Positions 27,722 to 38,935 are shown, counted from the stretch's first letter. The stretch is 64,000 bases of DNA from Janthinobacterium agaricidamnosum (GCF_003667705.1 NZ_CP033019.1:2232001-2296000), one strand, 5' to 3'. Made by a program: numbers and translations. The notes: generated by a model from the letters alone, not told the origin.

Positions 27722-30406
27722 CTATTGCCAGCCGAATTTGCGCAGATACACGCGTTTCATGAACGTCGTCAGCACGGTGTAGCAGACGAGGATGCCCAGC
27801 AGCCATGGGAAATAGCCCAGCGGCAAGGCTTGCAGCTTGAAGTAGGTCGCCAGCGGTCCCATCGGCAGGAACACGCCCACGGCCATGATGACGGTGGTGG
27901 CCACCAGCAGGGGCACGGACGCGATGCTGTCGATGAAGGGCAGCTTGGGTGTGCGGATCAGGTGCACGATCAGCGTCTGCGTCAGCAAGCCGACGACGAA
28001 CCAGCCGGACTGGAACAGGGTCTGTTGTTCCGGCGTATTCGCGCCGAACACATGCCACATCAGGATAAACGTGCTGATGTCGAAGATCGAGCTGATGGGC
28101 CCGAAGAACACCATGAAGCGGCCGATGTCGCGCGGGTTCCAGGTCAAAGGCTGCTGGATCAGCTCGGCGTCGACATTGTCGAACGGGATGGCGATCTGCG
28201 ACACGTCGTACAGCAGGTTTTGCACCAGCAAGTGCAGCGGCAGCATGGGCAAGAACGGCAAAAAGGCGCTGGCCACCAGCACGGAAAACACATTGCCGAA
28301 GTTCGAGCTGGCCGTCATGCGGATGTATTTGAGCATGTTGCTGAAGGTGCGCCGGCCTTCCAGCACGCCTTCCTCGAGCACCATCAGGCTTTTTTCCAGC
28401 AGGATGATGTCGGCCGCTTCCTTGGCGATATCGACGGCCGAGTCGACGGAAATACCGATGTCGGCCGCGCGCAGGGCGGGCGCGTCGTTGATGCCGTCGC
28501 CCATGAAGCCGACGATATGGCCGTTGCCGCGCAGGGCGCGCACAAGGCGTTCCTTGTGCAGCGGGCTGAGCTTGGCAAACACGGTATTGTCTTCCGCAGC
28601 GCGGGCCAAAGTGGCGTCGTCCATGTCGTCCAGTTGCGGGCCTTGCAGCACGCCGTGCACGGCCAGGCCCACTTCGCGGCAAATCTTCGCCGTCACCAGG
28701 TGGTTGTCTCCCGTCAATACTTTCACGGTGACGCCATGTTCCGCCAGCGCGCGCAGGGCGGGCGCCGTCGATTCCTTCGGCGGATCAAGAAACGCCACAT
28801 AGCCGATCAGGGTCAGCGCCGTTTCATCGGCCACGCCGTACACGGTCTTATGGGGCGGCACTTCCTTGACGGCCACGGCCACTACGCGCAATCCTTCCGC
28901 GTTGAGGCCATGCGTGGTTTCCAGTACCTTGTCCAGCAGGGCCGCGTCGAGCGGAATGTTGACGCCGCCGAGGCGCAGATGGCTGCAGGCGGCGAGGATT
29001 TCCTCGACGGCGCCCTTGCAGATCAGCTCATGGTGGTCATTCTTTTCAGACACGACAACGGACATGCGGCGGCGCACGAAATCGAAGGGGATTTCATCGA
29101 CTTTCACGTAATCGCGGGCCAGTTGCATTTCCGTCTGCAATTCCACATGGTCGAGCACGGCGCGGTCGAGCAGGTTTTTCAGGCCGGTCTGGTAGTGGCT
29201 GTTCAGGTAGGCGAATTGCAGTACTTCATCGGACGGCTGGCCGAACACGTCCGTATGGCGTTCCAGCACGATCTTGTCCTGAGTCAAGGTGCCCGTTTTA
29301 TCTGTGCACAGCACGTCCATGGCGCCGAAGTTCTGGATCGCATCCAGGCGCTTCACGACGACTTTCTTTTTCGACAGTTTCACGGCGCCCTTGGCCAGGG
29401 TGCTGGTGACGATCATGGGCAGCATTTCCGGCGTCAGGCCCACGGCGACGGACAGGGCGAACAGGAACGCTTCCATCCAGTCGCCCTTGGTCCAGCCATT
29501 GATCAGGAACACGAGCGGCGCCATCACGAGGGCGAAGCGGATCAAGAGCCAGCTGACGCTGTTCACGCCCGCCTCGAACGCCGTGGGCGTGCGCTCGGTG
29601 GCCGTCACTCGCGTGGCGATGGTGCCGAAATAGGTGCGGTTTCCCGTGGCCAATACCAGCGCCGTGGCCGCGCCGGAGATTACATTCGTGCCCATGAACA
29701 GCAGATTGGCCAGTTCCATCGGGTCTTTGCCATGGGCGTCGGCCAGCTCTGCCATCTTTTCCACGGGCAGGGATTCGCCCGTCATGGCGGCCTGGCTGAC
29801 GAACAGGTCTTTCGCGGACAGCAGCCGGCAGTCGGCGGGGATCATGTCGCCGGCCGACAGCACGATGATGTCGCCCTGTACCAGCTGGCGGATGGGCAGC
29901 TCAATCTGCTGGCCATTGCGCAGCACGGTGGCGGTATTGCTGACCATGGCTTTCAGGCGTTCGGCGGCGCGGTTCGAGCGGCCTTCCTGCACGAAACGCA
30001 GCAGGGTTGATAAAATCACCATGGTGCCGATGACGATGGTCGCCTTCGGGTCTTCCGTCAGGTAGGACACGATGGCCAGCACGGTGAGCAGCAGGTTGAA
30101 CGGATTCTTGTAGCACAGCCACAGGTGCTGGTACCAGGCCAGCGGTTTCTCATGTTCGACCTCGTTCGGCCCCGTCTGCGCGCCGATGACTTGCGCCTCG
30201 GCATCGCGCAAGCCTTCCAGGCGCGTGTGCAGGCGGTTCAGGGCGCTGTCCAGGTCTTCATGGGCGGCGGCCAGCAGCTGGCGCGCCAGGTGGTCGGGCA
30301 CGGGGCGGGCCGTGCTGTTTTCCAGCGGCATGGCGCGGCGCCGGAAGTTGCCGGCCGTATGGCGCTTGCGCAGGAACGATTCGAATAAGCGGGTGAAGAG
30401 ATTCAT
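27722..30406 (-). CDS. mgtA: Magnesium-translocating P-type ATPase
   Basis: Imports Mg2+ across the inner membrane using ATP. 894 residues from the ATG at 30406, which is preceded by AAGGAAG; the in-frame upstream extension to 30496 is not family-like. Phosphorylation site D369 in VLCTDKTGTLTQD, the actuator TGES motif (AAMTGESLPVEK), the hinge FMGDGINDAPALRAADIG, and ten membrane segments with the type IIIB insertion pattern identify MgtA/MgtB. It is preceded by a strong promoter and a leader of about 300 nt with heavy secondary structure, which suggests Mg2+-dependent control at the RNA level. Confidence 0.95.
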   Translation of the reverse strand: MNLFTRLFESFLRKRHTAGNFRRRAMPLENSTARPVPDHLARQLLAAAHEDLDSALNRLHTRLEGLRDAEAQVIGAQTGPNEVEHEKPLAWYQHLWLCYKNPFNLLLTVLAIVSYLTEDPKATIVIGTMVILSTLLRFVQEGRSNRAAERLKAMVSNTATVLRNGQQIELPIRQLVQGDIIVLSAGDMIPADCRLLSAKDLFVSQAAMTGESLPVEKMAELADAHGKDPMELANLLFMGTNVISGAATALVLATGNRTYFGTIATRVTATERTPTAFEAGVNSVSWLLIRFALVMAPLVFLINGWTKGDWMEAFLFALSVAVGLTPEMLPMIVTSTLAKGAVKLSKKKVVVKRLDAIQNFGAMDVLCTDKTGTLTQDKIVLERHTDVFGQPSDEVLQFAYLNSHYQTGLKNLLDRAVLDHVELQTEMQLARDYVKVDEIPFDFVRRRMSVVVSEKNDHHELICKGAVEEILAACSHLRLGGVNIPLDAALLDKVLETTHGLNAEGLRVVAVAVKEVPPHKTVYGVADETALTLIGYVAFLDPPKESTAPALRALAEHGVTVKVLTGDNHLVTAKICREVGLAVHGVLQGPQLDDMDDATLARAAEDNTVFAKLSPLHKERLVRALRGNGHIVGFMGDGINDAPALRAADIGISVDSAVDIAKEAADIILLEKSLMVLEEGVLEGRRTFSNMLKYIRMTASSNFGNVFSVLVASAFLPFLPMLPLHLLVQNLLYDVSQIAIPFDNVDAELIQQPLTWNPRDIGRFMVFFGPISSIFDISTFILMWHVFGANTPEQQTLFQSGWFVVGLLTQTLIVHLIRTPKLPFIDSIASVPLLVATTVIMAVGVFLPMGPLATYFKLQALPLGYFPWLLGILVCYTVLTTFMKRVYLRKFGWQ

Positions 30407-30704
30407 GGCTCTTCCTTTCACGACGAGGTGTTGACGGGCGGCGCAGCCGCAGGCAAGACTTGCGTGCCGCCAAGACACAATCGTGCTGGCGGGCAATCCG
30501 GGTCAGTAGCCGGTCGCGATCGGAAAGAGGGGGGAGAGGCGCGCAGCCGGAGTGGCCGCGCGAGACACCGCACCTTGCTCAGCAAGGCACGGAGGAAAGA
30601 GCGTTCCGCGTTGCTTGCTGCTTAGCTGCCGAGGCAATCACCGATACAAGATCGGCTACTGTCACTAGAACAAGTACCCACGTGGGACTCCGTAAATGAA
30701 TAAT
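30407..30704 (-). ncRNA. Structured 5' leader of mgtA, candidate regulatory RNA
   Basis: RNA read on the minus strand from a predicted start near 30704. A long-range helix joins 30653-30663 to 30502-30512 (GACAGTAGCCG with CGGCTACTGAC, one mismatch). Inside it are hairpins at 30641-30655 (CCGAT/ATCGG), 30568-30592 (11 pairs including GU, loop TGA) and 30540-30562 (9 pairs, loop ACTCC). Nearer the start codon two hairpins, 30467-30492 and 30437-30471, compete for the same GGCGG strand, the usual logic of a switching expression platform about 20 nt before the ribosome site. It does not match the M-box consensus. Function inferred from position and folding. Confidence 0.55.
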
Positions 30705-30710
30705 GAGGGC

Positions 30711-30739
30711 ATCTTATGGATGGGCTGCAACAGTGTCAA
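30711..30739 (-). promoter_or_regulatory. Sigma-70 promoter of mgtA
   Basis: On the minus strand TTGACA (30734-30739), a spacer of exactly 17 bp, then TAAGAT (30711-30716): a near-consensus promoter, placing the start about 30704 and a leader of about 300 nt. A perfect palindrome CCCACGTGGG (30677-30686) just inside the transcript could be an operator. Confidence 0.8.
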
Positions 30740-31075
30740 CTGAAGAAATCTTAGCTTTCCAAAGTGTAATGTGGGCGTGGACGAACACGAAAGTCCGATG
30801 CCACGGCCATTCATGTTGTTGTGACAATGTGTGATTCTTTCTGCTTGGCAATCCGTTATGCTCGGGTACGCTGACGCGCTACTCCTGCAGGTTTCAGATC
30901 CGGCTCGAGATCAGGATGCCTTGGCCTTGTTGTGCTGTTTGCCGTCGTTCCGCTGACTTGCTTTCTACTGGTGCACGCCTAAACCGGACCCATTTTTGGC
31001 GTGGCGCGCCTCGCCAAGGGCTACGCGTTCCCTGCCAGCCTCCACGATGCTGCTGCTCCGCATGCGTAGAAACCC
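30740..31075. other. Intergenic stretch with no convincing gene
   Basis: Between the mgtA promoter and the first of two overlapping unknown ORFs. Short open frames on both strands are broken or have atypical Arg/Cys-rich composition, and none matches a family I know. The sequence looks like decayed coding DNA (for example around 30850-31070), but its origin cannot be read. Confidence 0.4.
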
Positions 31076-31351
31076 GTGAATAACTGTTATACGGCCGGCA
31101 CGATTGGCAGCGGCCGACGTTTTTCGGTTTATTGTGTTGAAGAAATTGAGTGGCAACAGTTTTGGGAGGTCTCCAACCTCCAGGCCGCCGGTGGTCGTTC
31201 ACCGGCGGCGGTACAGGCCGTGCTGGGCTCGCAGAATATTGATCTAATGGTGTACGTACCTGAGTTTTTCAACATCAAAGGGCGTGACCTGCCAACAACG
31301 GCAAGGAGCAGTCGTTCGAAGCGCAACTTGAGTAACTCAAATCAATGCTAA
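31076..31351 (+). CDS. Hypothetical 91-residue ORF, possibly a decayed gene end
   Basis: GTG start without a clear ribosome site. The middle (VEEIEWQQFWEVSNLQAAGG, then VLGSQNIDLMVYVPEFFN) has normal protein composition; the tail (TTARSSRSKRNLSNSNQC) does not. The stop TAA at 31349-31351 overlaps the ATG of the next ORF, so the pair could be coupled. It could be the 3' end of a larger gene whose front has decayed. Not recognised. Confidence 0.35.
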   Translation: MNNCYTAGTIGSGRRFSVYCVEEIEWQQFWEVSNLQAAGGRSPAAVQAVLGSQNIDLMVYVPEFFNIKGRDLPTTARSSRSKRNLSNSNQC

Positions 31352-31764
31352 AAATTATGGAATCTCAAATACAGCTTCAGTTGGGACAGAAAATTTCCCG
31401 CATTTCCTTATTTTTTTTCTCCTTAATTTTCTTTGGCTGCGCCTTTGCTCCTGAAGTTGTACCGGCTAATGTAAGGTTTTTTTCCTTGGCTGTATCGGCA
31501 TTATTTTATTGTGTAGGAAGCAATAAGTCTGCGTTGATTTCACCGACGAAGAGCTTGCAATGGCAGTTCATGCCGCCGATACCACGAGCTTTGTTTCTCG
31601 CTTTTTTTCAGTTGCTAGTATTGTCGGCTGTGATGATGCTCCTGGATGCTTAAATTGCCACGATTTCACTAGACACTGCTGAACTGCTCATCAGCTCTGG
31701 CTGGGCGACAGTTGCAAACAGTAAGCAATGCATGCAACGGGGCGGAGCCTGCCAACGACGGAAA
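31276..31764. repeat. Pair of short direct repeats flanking the small membrane protein
   Basis: Copies at 31276-31304 and 31735-31764 share CCTGCCAAC-ACGG-AA and a CAA-GGG start, roughly 22 of 29 positions, and both are followed by a GCG-AACTT stretch. They bracket the 102-residue ORF. The match is only moderate and could be chance or ancient duplication. Confidence 0.35.
31345..31653 (+). CDS. Small Phe-rich membrane protein, unknown
   Basis: 102 residues, with a second possible ATG at 31357. Three membrane segments are evident: about 19-36 (SLFFFSLIFFGCAF), 43-59 and 82-99. Its composition is Phe/Leu-rich and the DNA is visibly more AT-rich than the surroundings, suggesting acquired DNA. 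It overlaps the stop of the preceding ORF by 7 bp. Small membrane proteins in this position are sometimes immunity proteins, but no toxin domain can be recognised upstream. Confidence 0.5.
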   Translation: MLKIMESQIQLQLGQKISRISLFFFSLIFFGCAFAPEVVPANVRFFSLAVSALFYCVGSNKSALISPTKSLQWQFMPPIPRALFLAFFQLLVLSAVMMLLDA

Positions 31765-31911
31765 ACGGCGCACGCGGAACTTCGCATGCGAAAAATCCGG
31801 CAGCAAGCCGCACCACATTTGAAGGTGGCAAACCGCTGCTTCCGAAGAGTCGATGGCGGCTTGTGTCAGACCTGGTTGTCGGTTCAGCGTGTGACAGTTA
31901 GCTATACCGCA

Positions 31912-32520
31912 TCAGGCCGGTTGCGCCGCCATCGCCAGCGAATCGGACAATATCTGCCACAGCGCCGCATGGCGCTGCTGCAGCGCGGCGCCGCCCGCGT
32001 AGATCAGTTCCACGTGCAGGCTGTCGACGATGCCCAGGTAGGCTTGCGCGTACAGGTCGACGCGTTGCGGCGGCAGCGCGGGTGCCAGCCGGCCCAGGCT
32101 GGCCACGTAGTGCCGCTGCAATTGCGCCAGCAAGGCTTCGTAGCCCGTGCCCACTTCCACGCGCAGGGGCGCGGGCGGCAAATACGCCGTGCGCAGCAAA
32201 AAGCGCAAATGGGCTGACTCCGCATAGCGCTGCGCCATGCGGTCGCAGTACAGGGCACCGGCCCGCTGTCCGCCCGGCACCGCCAGCGCCGCCTCGTCGG
32301 CGAAGCAGGCGTCCATGAAGGCTTGCTCTTCGGCCAGCGCGTCGGCAAAGACGTCGAGGAAGAGGGCGTCTTTGCCGGCGAAGTGCGAGTACAGCGAGGC
32401 CTTGCGCATGCCTGCCTGCGCGGCGATGTCGCTGAGGGAGGAAGCGTCGTAGCCGTGCTCCGAAAAATGCACGACGGCGACGGCGCAGATGTTATCGGCC
32501 GAGGCCGAGCGTTTCTTCAT
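31912..32520 (-). CDS. TetR family transcriptional regulator
   Basis: 202 residues. The N-terminal helix-turn-helix is plain: AVVHFSEHGYDASSLSDIAA followed by AGMRKASLYSHFAGKDALF (about 14-52). The remainder is a ligand-binding helical domain of the AcrR/TetR_C kind. It is the second gene of an operon, 25 bp after the Bcr-type efflux gene, and the palindrome at 33830-33841 in that operon's promoter is the likely operator. Expected to repress the efflux pump until a drug or metabolite binds. Confidence 0.93.
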   Translation of the reverse strand: MKKRSASADNICAVAVVHFSEHGYDASSLSDIAAQAGMRKASLYSHFAGKDALFLDVFADALAEEQAFMDACFADEAALAVPGGQRAGALYCDRMAQRYAESAHLRFLLRTAYLPPAPLRVEVGTGYEALLAQLQRHYVASLGRLAPALPPQRVDLYAQAYLGIVDSLHVELIYAGGAALQQRHAALWQILSDSLAMAAQPA

Positions 32521-32545
32521 ATGAGGGTAGTAGTTGGGTGAAGCG

Positions 32546-33763
32546 TCAGTGCGCTCCCAGGCTGCTGGCGTGTGCCGGATGGATGCGCGCAGTGGCCAGG
32601 GTCAGCCATGATACCAGCAGGCCGGCCACGGTCAAGAACAGCAGCCAGGGCAATGGCCCCCATTCGGACAGGCCGGCCGCCAGCGGCGTGGCCAGCGACG
32701 ACAAGCTCATCTGGATGGCGCCCAGCAGCGCGGCCGTGGAGCCGAGCGCGCGTTGCTGCGAGCCCATGGCCATGGCCATCAGCGCCGCTTCCGCGATGCC
32801 TAGGCCAAACAGGGCCACGAACATGCCGGGGACGACGACCATGATTCCCCCTCCGGCCCAGGCACCGAGCAGGGCCAGCCCCGCGCCGGCCAGCATGGCG
32901 GCGCTGCCCGCCACGCTCAAGCGCGCCACGCCATGGCGGCTTACCAGGCGGCCGCTGGCCATGGCACCGAGCAGCACGGCCACGCCCGTCGCGCCGAACA
33001 CGAGGCCGAAACTGCCGGCGGACAGGCCGAAATCGCGCTGGTACACGAGCGACGCGCCGCCAATATACGCAAACAGGAAAAAGAATGCGGCCGACAGGGC
33101 CAGCGCGGGCAGCAGGAAGGCGCGGTCGAGCGCGATGCGCGCATACGTGCGGTGCATGCCTTTCGGCGATACACGCTGCTTCGGCGGCAAGGTTTCAGGC
33201 AGGAACAGCGCGCTATTGAGCAGGGTCAAGGCGCCCAGCGCGGCCAGGGCCAGCATCACGGCGCGCCAGCCGTAGTGCGCATCGAGCAAGCCGCCCACGG
33301 CGGGTGCCAGCACGGGCGCCAGGCCCACGATGGTCATCAACAGGGCAAACAGCTGCGCCGCCTGCACGCCGTCGGCCACGTCGCGCACCATGCTCATCAC
33401 CACGACCAGGGTCAGCGCCGCGCCCAGGCCTTGCACCGCCCGCGCCAGCAGCAGGGTGTGCAATTGCTCCGCCTGCGACGCCCATACGGCGGCCACGATG
33501 TAGACGGCGATGCCGGCCAGCAGCGGACGGCGCCGGCCCAGCATGTCCGTCAGTGGCCCGCACAGCAGCTGCCCGCCGCCCAGGGCCAGCAGAAAGACGG
33601 TCAGGCTCAGCTGCACGTTCGCATACGAAGTGTGCAGTTCGCGCGCCATGGCGGGCATCGAAGCGAGGTACATGTCGATGCCGGCCGGACCGAGCACGGC
33701 CACCAAGGCCAGGGAAGCCGCTAGAGCGAGACTGGCGGCGGGGAGAGTGGTTTGCTGCTGCAT
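32546..33763 (-). CDS. Bcr/CflA-type multidrug efflux MFS transporter
   Basis: 405 residues from the ATG at 33763, which is preceded by AAGGAAG; a GTG at 33823 is in frame but its codons are made of the leader hairpin. Twelve membrane segments, with GPAGIDMYLASMPAMARELH, the Bcr-type start, and motif A GPLTDMLGRRRPLLAG. Relatives export bicyclomycin, sulfonamides and chloramphenicol. Co-transcribed with the tetR gene and controlled from the 33830-33841 operator. Confidence 0.92.
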   Translation of the reverse strand: MQQQTTLPAASLALAASLALVAVLGPAGIDMYLASMPAMARELHTSYANVQLSLTVFLLALGGGQLLCGPLTDMLGRRRPLLAGIAVYIVAAVWASQAEQLHTLLLARAVQGLGAALTLVVVMSMVRDVADGVQAAQLFALLMTIVGLAPVLAPAVGGLLDAHYGWRAVMLALAALGALTLLNSALFLPETLPPKQRVSPKGMHRTYARIALDRAFLLPALALSAAFFFLFAYIGGASLVYQRDFGLSAGSFGLVFGATGVAVLLGAMASGRLVSRHGVARLSVAGSAAMLAGAGLALLGAWAGGGIMVVVPGMFVALFGLGIAEAALMAMAMGSQQRALGSTAALLGAIQMSLSSLATPLAAGLSEWGPLPWLLFLTVAGLLVSWLTLATARIHPAHASSLGAH

Positions 33764-33782
33764 TGTGCTTCCTTCATCGTTC

Positions 33783-33813
33783 AAAAACACGGCATGGACG
33801 CCGCCGTGTTTTT
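33783..33813 (-). other. Hairpin at the 5' end of the bcr-tetR transcript
   Basis: AAAAACACGGC and GCCGTGTTTTT are perfect complements with a 9-base loop. The predicted transcript starts near 33808 (-10 TACAAT on the minus strand at 33815-33820), so the hairpin sits at the very 5' end. It could stabilise the mRNA or act as an intrinsic terminator in either direction, since both sides are A/T runs. Confidence 0.55.
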
Positions 33814-33829
33814 TATTGTACACTTACTG

Positions 33830-33841
33830 CCTACCGGTAGG
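33830..33841. promoter_or_regulatory. TetR-type operator in the bcr-tetR promoter
   Basis: CCTACCGGTAGG is a perfect 12-bp palindrome lying upstream of the -10 TACAAT of bcr, with partial extension on both sides (TG...TA). TetR operators of this CTACCGGTAG form are common. It is also upstream of the two very small ORFs on the plus strand and could control both directions. Confidence 0.7.
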
Positions 33842-33874
33842 TAGCTTGTTCAATCAATGAAAAGGATGGGGACG

Positions 33875-33928
33875 ATGAAAAAGGAAACCATGACGGATGC
33901 GTTGCATCCGCAGGGAGGGCTGGCATGA
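33875..33928 (+). CDS. Very small ORF, 17 residues, possible leader peptide
   Basis: MKKETMTDALHPQGGLA, preceded by GGATGGGG at suitable distance; an in-frame ATG at 33857 would add six residues. Its stop overlaps the ATG of the following 52-residue ORF (ATGA). Translation is plausible but unproven. It lies directly downstream of the TetR operator. Confidence 0.35.
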   Translation: MKKETMTDALHPQGGLA

Positions 33929-34083
33929 CGGAAGTGGGCATTTCACTCAGCGGCGTGGCCGTGGCCTTGCTGTTTGCCGCCTGGAGTTCGCACCGCACGC
34001 GCTGCGAGCGGCGCGATGTCGTGTTGCTGACGATGCTGGGCACCGCCCTGGGATTGCCGGGCGCCGCATTGCTGGCGTTGTAG
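33925..34083 (+). CDS. Small membrane protein, 52 residues
   Basis: ATG preceded by GGGAGGG nine bases upstream. Two hydrophobic segments (about 5-19, GISLSGVAVALLFAA, and 34-52, VLLTMLGTALGLPGAALLAL) flank a charged loop (HRTRCERRD). Coupled by ATGA to the 17-residue ORF. The stop codon TAG is the first three bases of a REP element. Orientation and position make it the divergent partner of the Bcr/TetR operon. Function unknown. Confidence 0.5.
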   Translation: MTEVGISLSGVAVALLFAAWSSHRTRCERRDVVLLTMLGTALGLPGAALLAL

Positions 34084-34166
34084 GTCGGATTAGCGGAGCG
34101 TAATCCGACATCGCCACAAGCTCCAACCATGTGTCGGATTACGCGCTTGCGCGCTAATCCGACCTA
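34081..34166. repeat. Inverted pair of REP elements (REPIN-like)
   Basis: Two imperfect palindromic units, TAGGTCGGATTAGC...TAATCCGACA (34081-34110) and TGTCGGATTACGC...TAATCCGACCTA (34132-34166), in opposite orientation around a 21-bp spacer. GTCGGATTA/TAATCCGAC repeats are widespread in proteobacteria and usually depend on a RAYT transposase elsewhere in the genome. Confidence 0.85.
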
Positions 34167-34183
34167 CGTGGATGTGTAGGCAT

Positions 34184-34212
34184 AAAAAAAGGCAGGCCGT
34201 CTGGCCTGCCTT
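34184..34212 (-). terminator. Rho-independent terminator of gcvP
   Basis: On the minus strand AAGGCAGGCC / GGCCTGCCTT with the 4-base loop AGAC, followed by a run of seven T. It begins about 50 bp past the gcvP stop. Confidence 0.92.
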
Positions 34213-34261
34213 CCTGTAGTCGCTACGCCCGCGGAAGCGGGCGCTTGGCGCTTACTCTTGC

Positions 34262-37162
<2,901 letters not shown>

Positions 37163-37280
37163 GATATAGAGGCCAAAAAAGACTGAAAAACCGGGAGGCG
37201 GCGCGCGGGCGCGGCGGCGGGGTATCGCTACAAAATTAAATGCAAACGGGCCGCAAACGCGGCCCGTGAATCAAACGCGA

Positions 37281-37661
37281 TTACGCGCTGGTGGTGGCGC
37301 CATAGGCGGCAGCGTCGAGCAAGCCGTCCAGGGCCGACACGTCGGCTGGCTTGATCTTGAACAGCCAGTTGGCGTAGGCGTCGGCGTTGATCGACTCAGG
37401 CGAGTTGACCACGTCGTCGTTGACGGCCACGACTTCGCCGGCGATCGGCGCGTAGATGTCGCTCGCTGCCTTGACCGATTCCACCACGGCGGCGTCGTCG
37501 CCGGCGCCATAGCTGTTGCCCACGGTTGGCAGTTCGACGAAGACGATATCGCCCAGCGCGTCCTGCGCGTACTCGGTGATGCCGACGGTGATCGTGCCGT
37601 CGCCTTCAAGGCGTACCCATTCGTGGGAAGCGGTGTACTTCAGGTCTGCAGGAATGTTCAT
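37281..37661 (-). CDS. gcvH: Glycine cleavage system H protein
   Basis: 126 residues. The lipoyl lysine is K64 in [12 protein letters not shown]. It shuttles the aminomethyl group between the P, T and L proteins. The opening [22 protein letters not shown] is fully typical. It lies 73 bp after gcvT. Confidence 0.97.
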   Translation of the reverse strand: MNIPADLKYTASHEWVRLEGDGTITVGITEYAQDALGDIVFVELPTVGNSYGAGDDAAVVESVKAASDIYAPIAGEVVAVNDDVVNSPESINADAYANWLFKIKPADVSALDGLLDAAAYGATTSA

Positions 37662-37734
37662 GTGTGGCTCCAGATGGTAAGTGTTCGTTATTGATTATGG
37701 TTGTACGGTCTTGCGGGCGGCTCTATAAATACGC

Positions 37735-38856
37735 TTACGCAGCCAGGATTTTACCGTTACGCACGAAAGGCAGCTTGACGACGGAAGCGGCCAGCTGCTT
37801 GCCGCGGATTTCCACGTGCACGGTGTCGCCCACGGCCACGCCGTTGGGCACGCGCGCGAGAGCAATGGCTTCCTGCATCGTCGGGCTGAAGGTGCCGCTG
37901 GTGATTTCGCCCGTGGCATCCGTGCCGGCGATGATGACTTTCTGGTGCGCGCGCAGCACGCCGCCTTTTTCGCGCAGGATCAGGCCCACGAATTGCGCGT
38001 TCTGGCCTTTCGCCAGCAGGGCGGCCTTGCCGATGAAGTCGCGCTCGCTGACCAGGTCGATGGTCCATGCCAGGCCCGCGTCGAGCGGGTTGACGCTTTC
38101 GTCCATGTCCTGGCCATACAGATTCATGCCTGCTTCCAGGCGCAGGGTGTCGCGCGCACCGAGGCCGGCCGGCTTGACGCCGGCGGCAGCCAGGGCGTTC
38201 CACAGCGCTTCCACCTGGGTGGCGGCCACGCCGATTTCAAAGCCGTCTTCGCCCGTGTAGCCGGTGCGCGCCAGCATGACTTCGCCGAAGGCCGTGTCCT
38301 TGACGATGACGACGTTGAAGGGCTTGATGGCTTCGGACGCGGCTTGCGTTTCCGGCAGCACTTGCCACACCTTGGCGCGCGCGTTCGGGCCTTGCACGGC
38401 CACCAGGGCCATCGCGTCTTTGCCATCGCGGCGCTGCGTGATCGTCAGGCCGCTGTTGGTGCCGGTATTTTGCTGCTGCATCCAGGCTACGTCTTTTTCA
38501 GCCGTGCCCGCGTTGACGACGAGGCGGAACCAGTTTTCGTTGAAGAAGTAGACGATCAGGTCATCGATGACGGTACCTTCGGCATTCAACATGCACGAGT
38601 ACAGCGCCTTGCCCGACACTTGCAGCTTGTCGACGTTGTTGGCCAGCAAGCCGCGCAGGAAGGCGCGCACATTCGGGCCTTCGATATCGACCACGCACAT
38701 ATGGGACACGTCGAACATGCCGGCGTCGCTGCGCACGGCGTTGTGTTCTTCGATTTGCGAGCCGTAGTTGACAGGCATGTCCCAGCCGCCGAAATCGACC
38801 ATGCGGGCGCCGAGGGCACGGTGGGCGTTGTTGAGTGGGGTCGCTTTGAGCGTCAT
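37735..38856 (-). CDS. gcvT: Aminomethyltransferase, T protein of the glycine cleavage system
   Basis: 373 residues from the ATG at 38856, preceded by GAGGAA; the frame stays open far upstream through the riboswitch, which is not coding. It transfers the one-carbon unit to tetrahydrofolate and releases ammonia. Family blocks are [20 protein letters not shown], the folate-site [12 protein letters not shown] and [13 protein letters not shown]. First gene of the operon. Confidence 0.97.
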   Translation of the reverse strand: MTLKATPLNNAHRALGARMVDFGGWDMPVNYGSQIEEHNAVRSDAGMFDVSHMCVVDIEGPNVRAFLRGLLANNVDKLQVSGKALYSCMLNAEGTVIDDLIVYFFNENWFRLVVNAGTAEKDVAWMQQQNTGTNSGLTITQRRDGKDAMALVAVQGPNARAKVWQVLPETQAASEAIKPFNVVIVKDTAFGEVMLARTGYTGEDGFEIGVAATQVEALWNALAAAGVKPAGLGARDTLRLEAGMNLYGQDMDESVNPLDAGLAWTIDLVSERDFIGKAALLAKGQNAQFVGLILREKGGVLRAHQKVIIAGTDATGEITSGTFSPTMQEAIALARVPNGVAVGDTVHVEIRGKQLAASVVKLPFVRNGKILAA

Positions 38857-38935
38857 GGATTCCTCGGGACGAAGGTAAAGGGGGAAGTTAACAAAACATA
38901 GAATAGCCAAACACGGCTTTCCAGCGTGATCACTG

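Noticed and set aside
27725..30010. Long open frame of 761 codons on the plus strand opposite mgtA
   Set aside because: Shadow of a GC-rich gene: rich in His, Gln and Arg, no domain, and the opposite strand encodes a full MgtA.
30407..30704. M-box (ykoK) Mg2+ riboswitch upstream of mgtA
   Set aside because: The conserved M-box core (GTTAGGTGAGGCTCC and the CTGCCG-type region) is absent, so the leader is reported as an unclassified structured RNA.
30914..30925. Resemblance of GGATGCCTTGGC to the start of 23S rRNA
   Set aside because: Only 12 bases match and nothing else of an rRNA gene follows.
31276..31764. Integron attC sites flanking the small membrane protein
   Set aside because: The repeats lack the RYYYAAC and GTTRRRY core sites and their fold.
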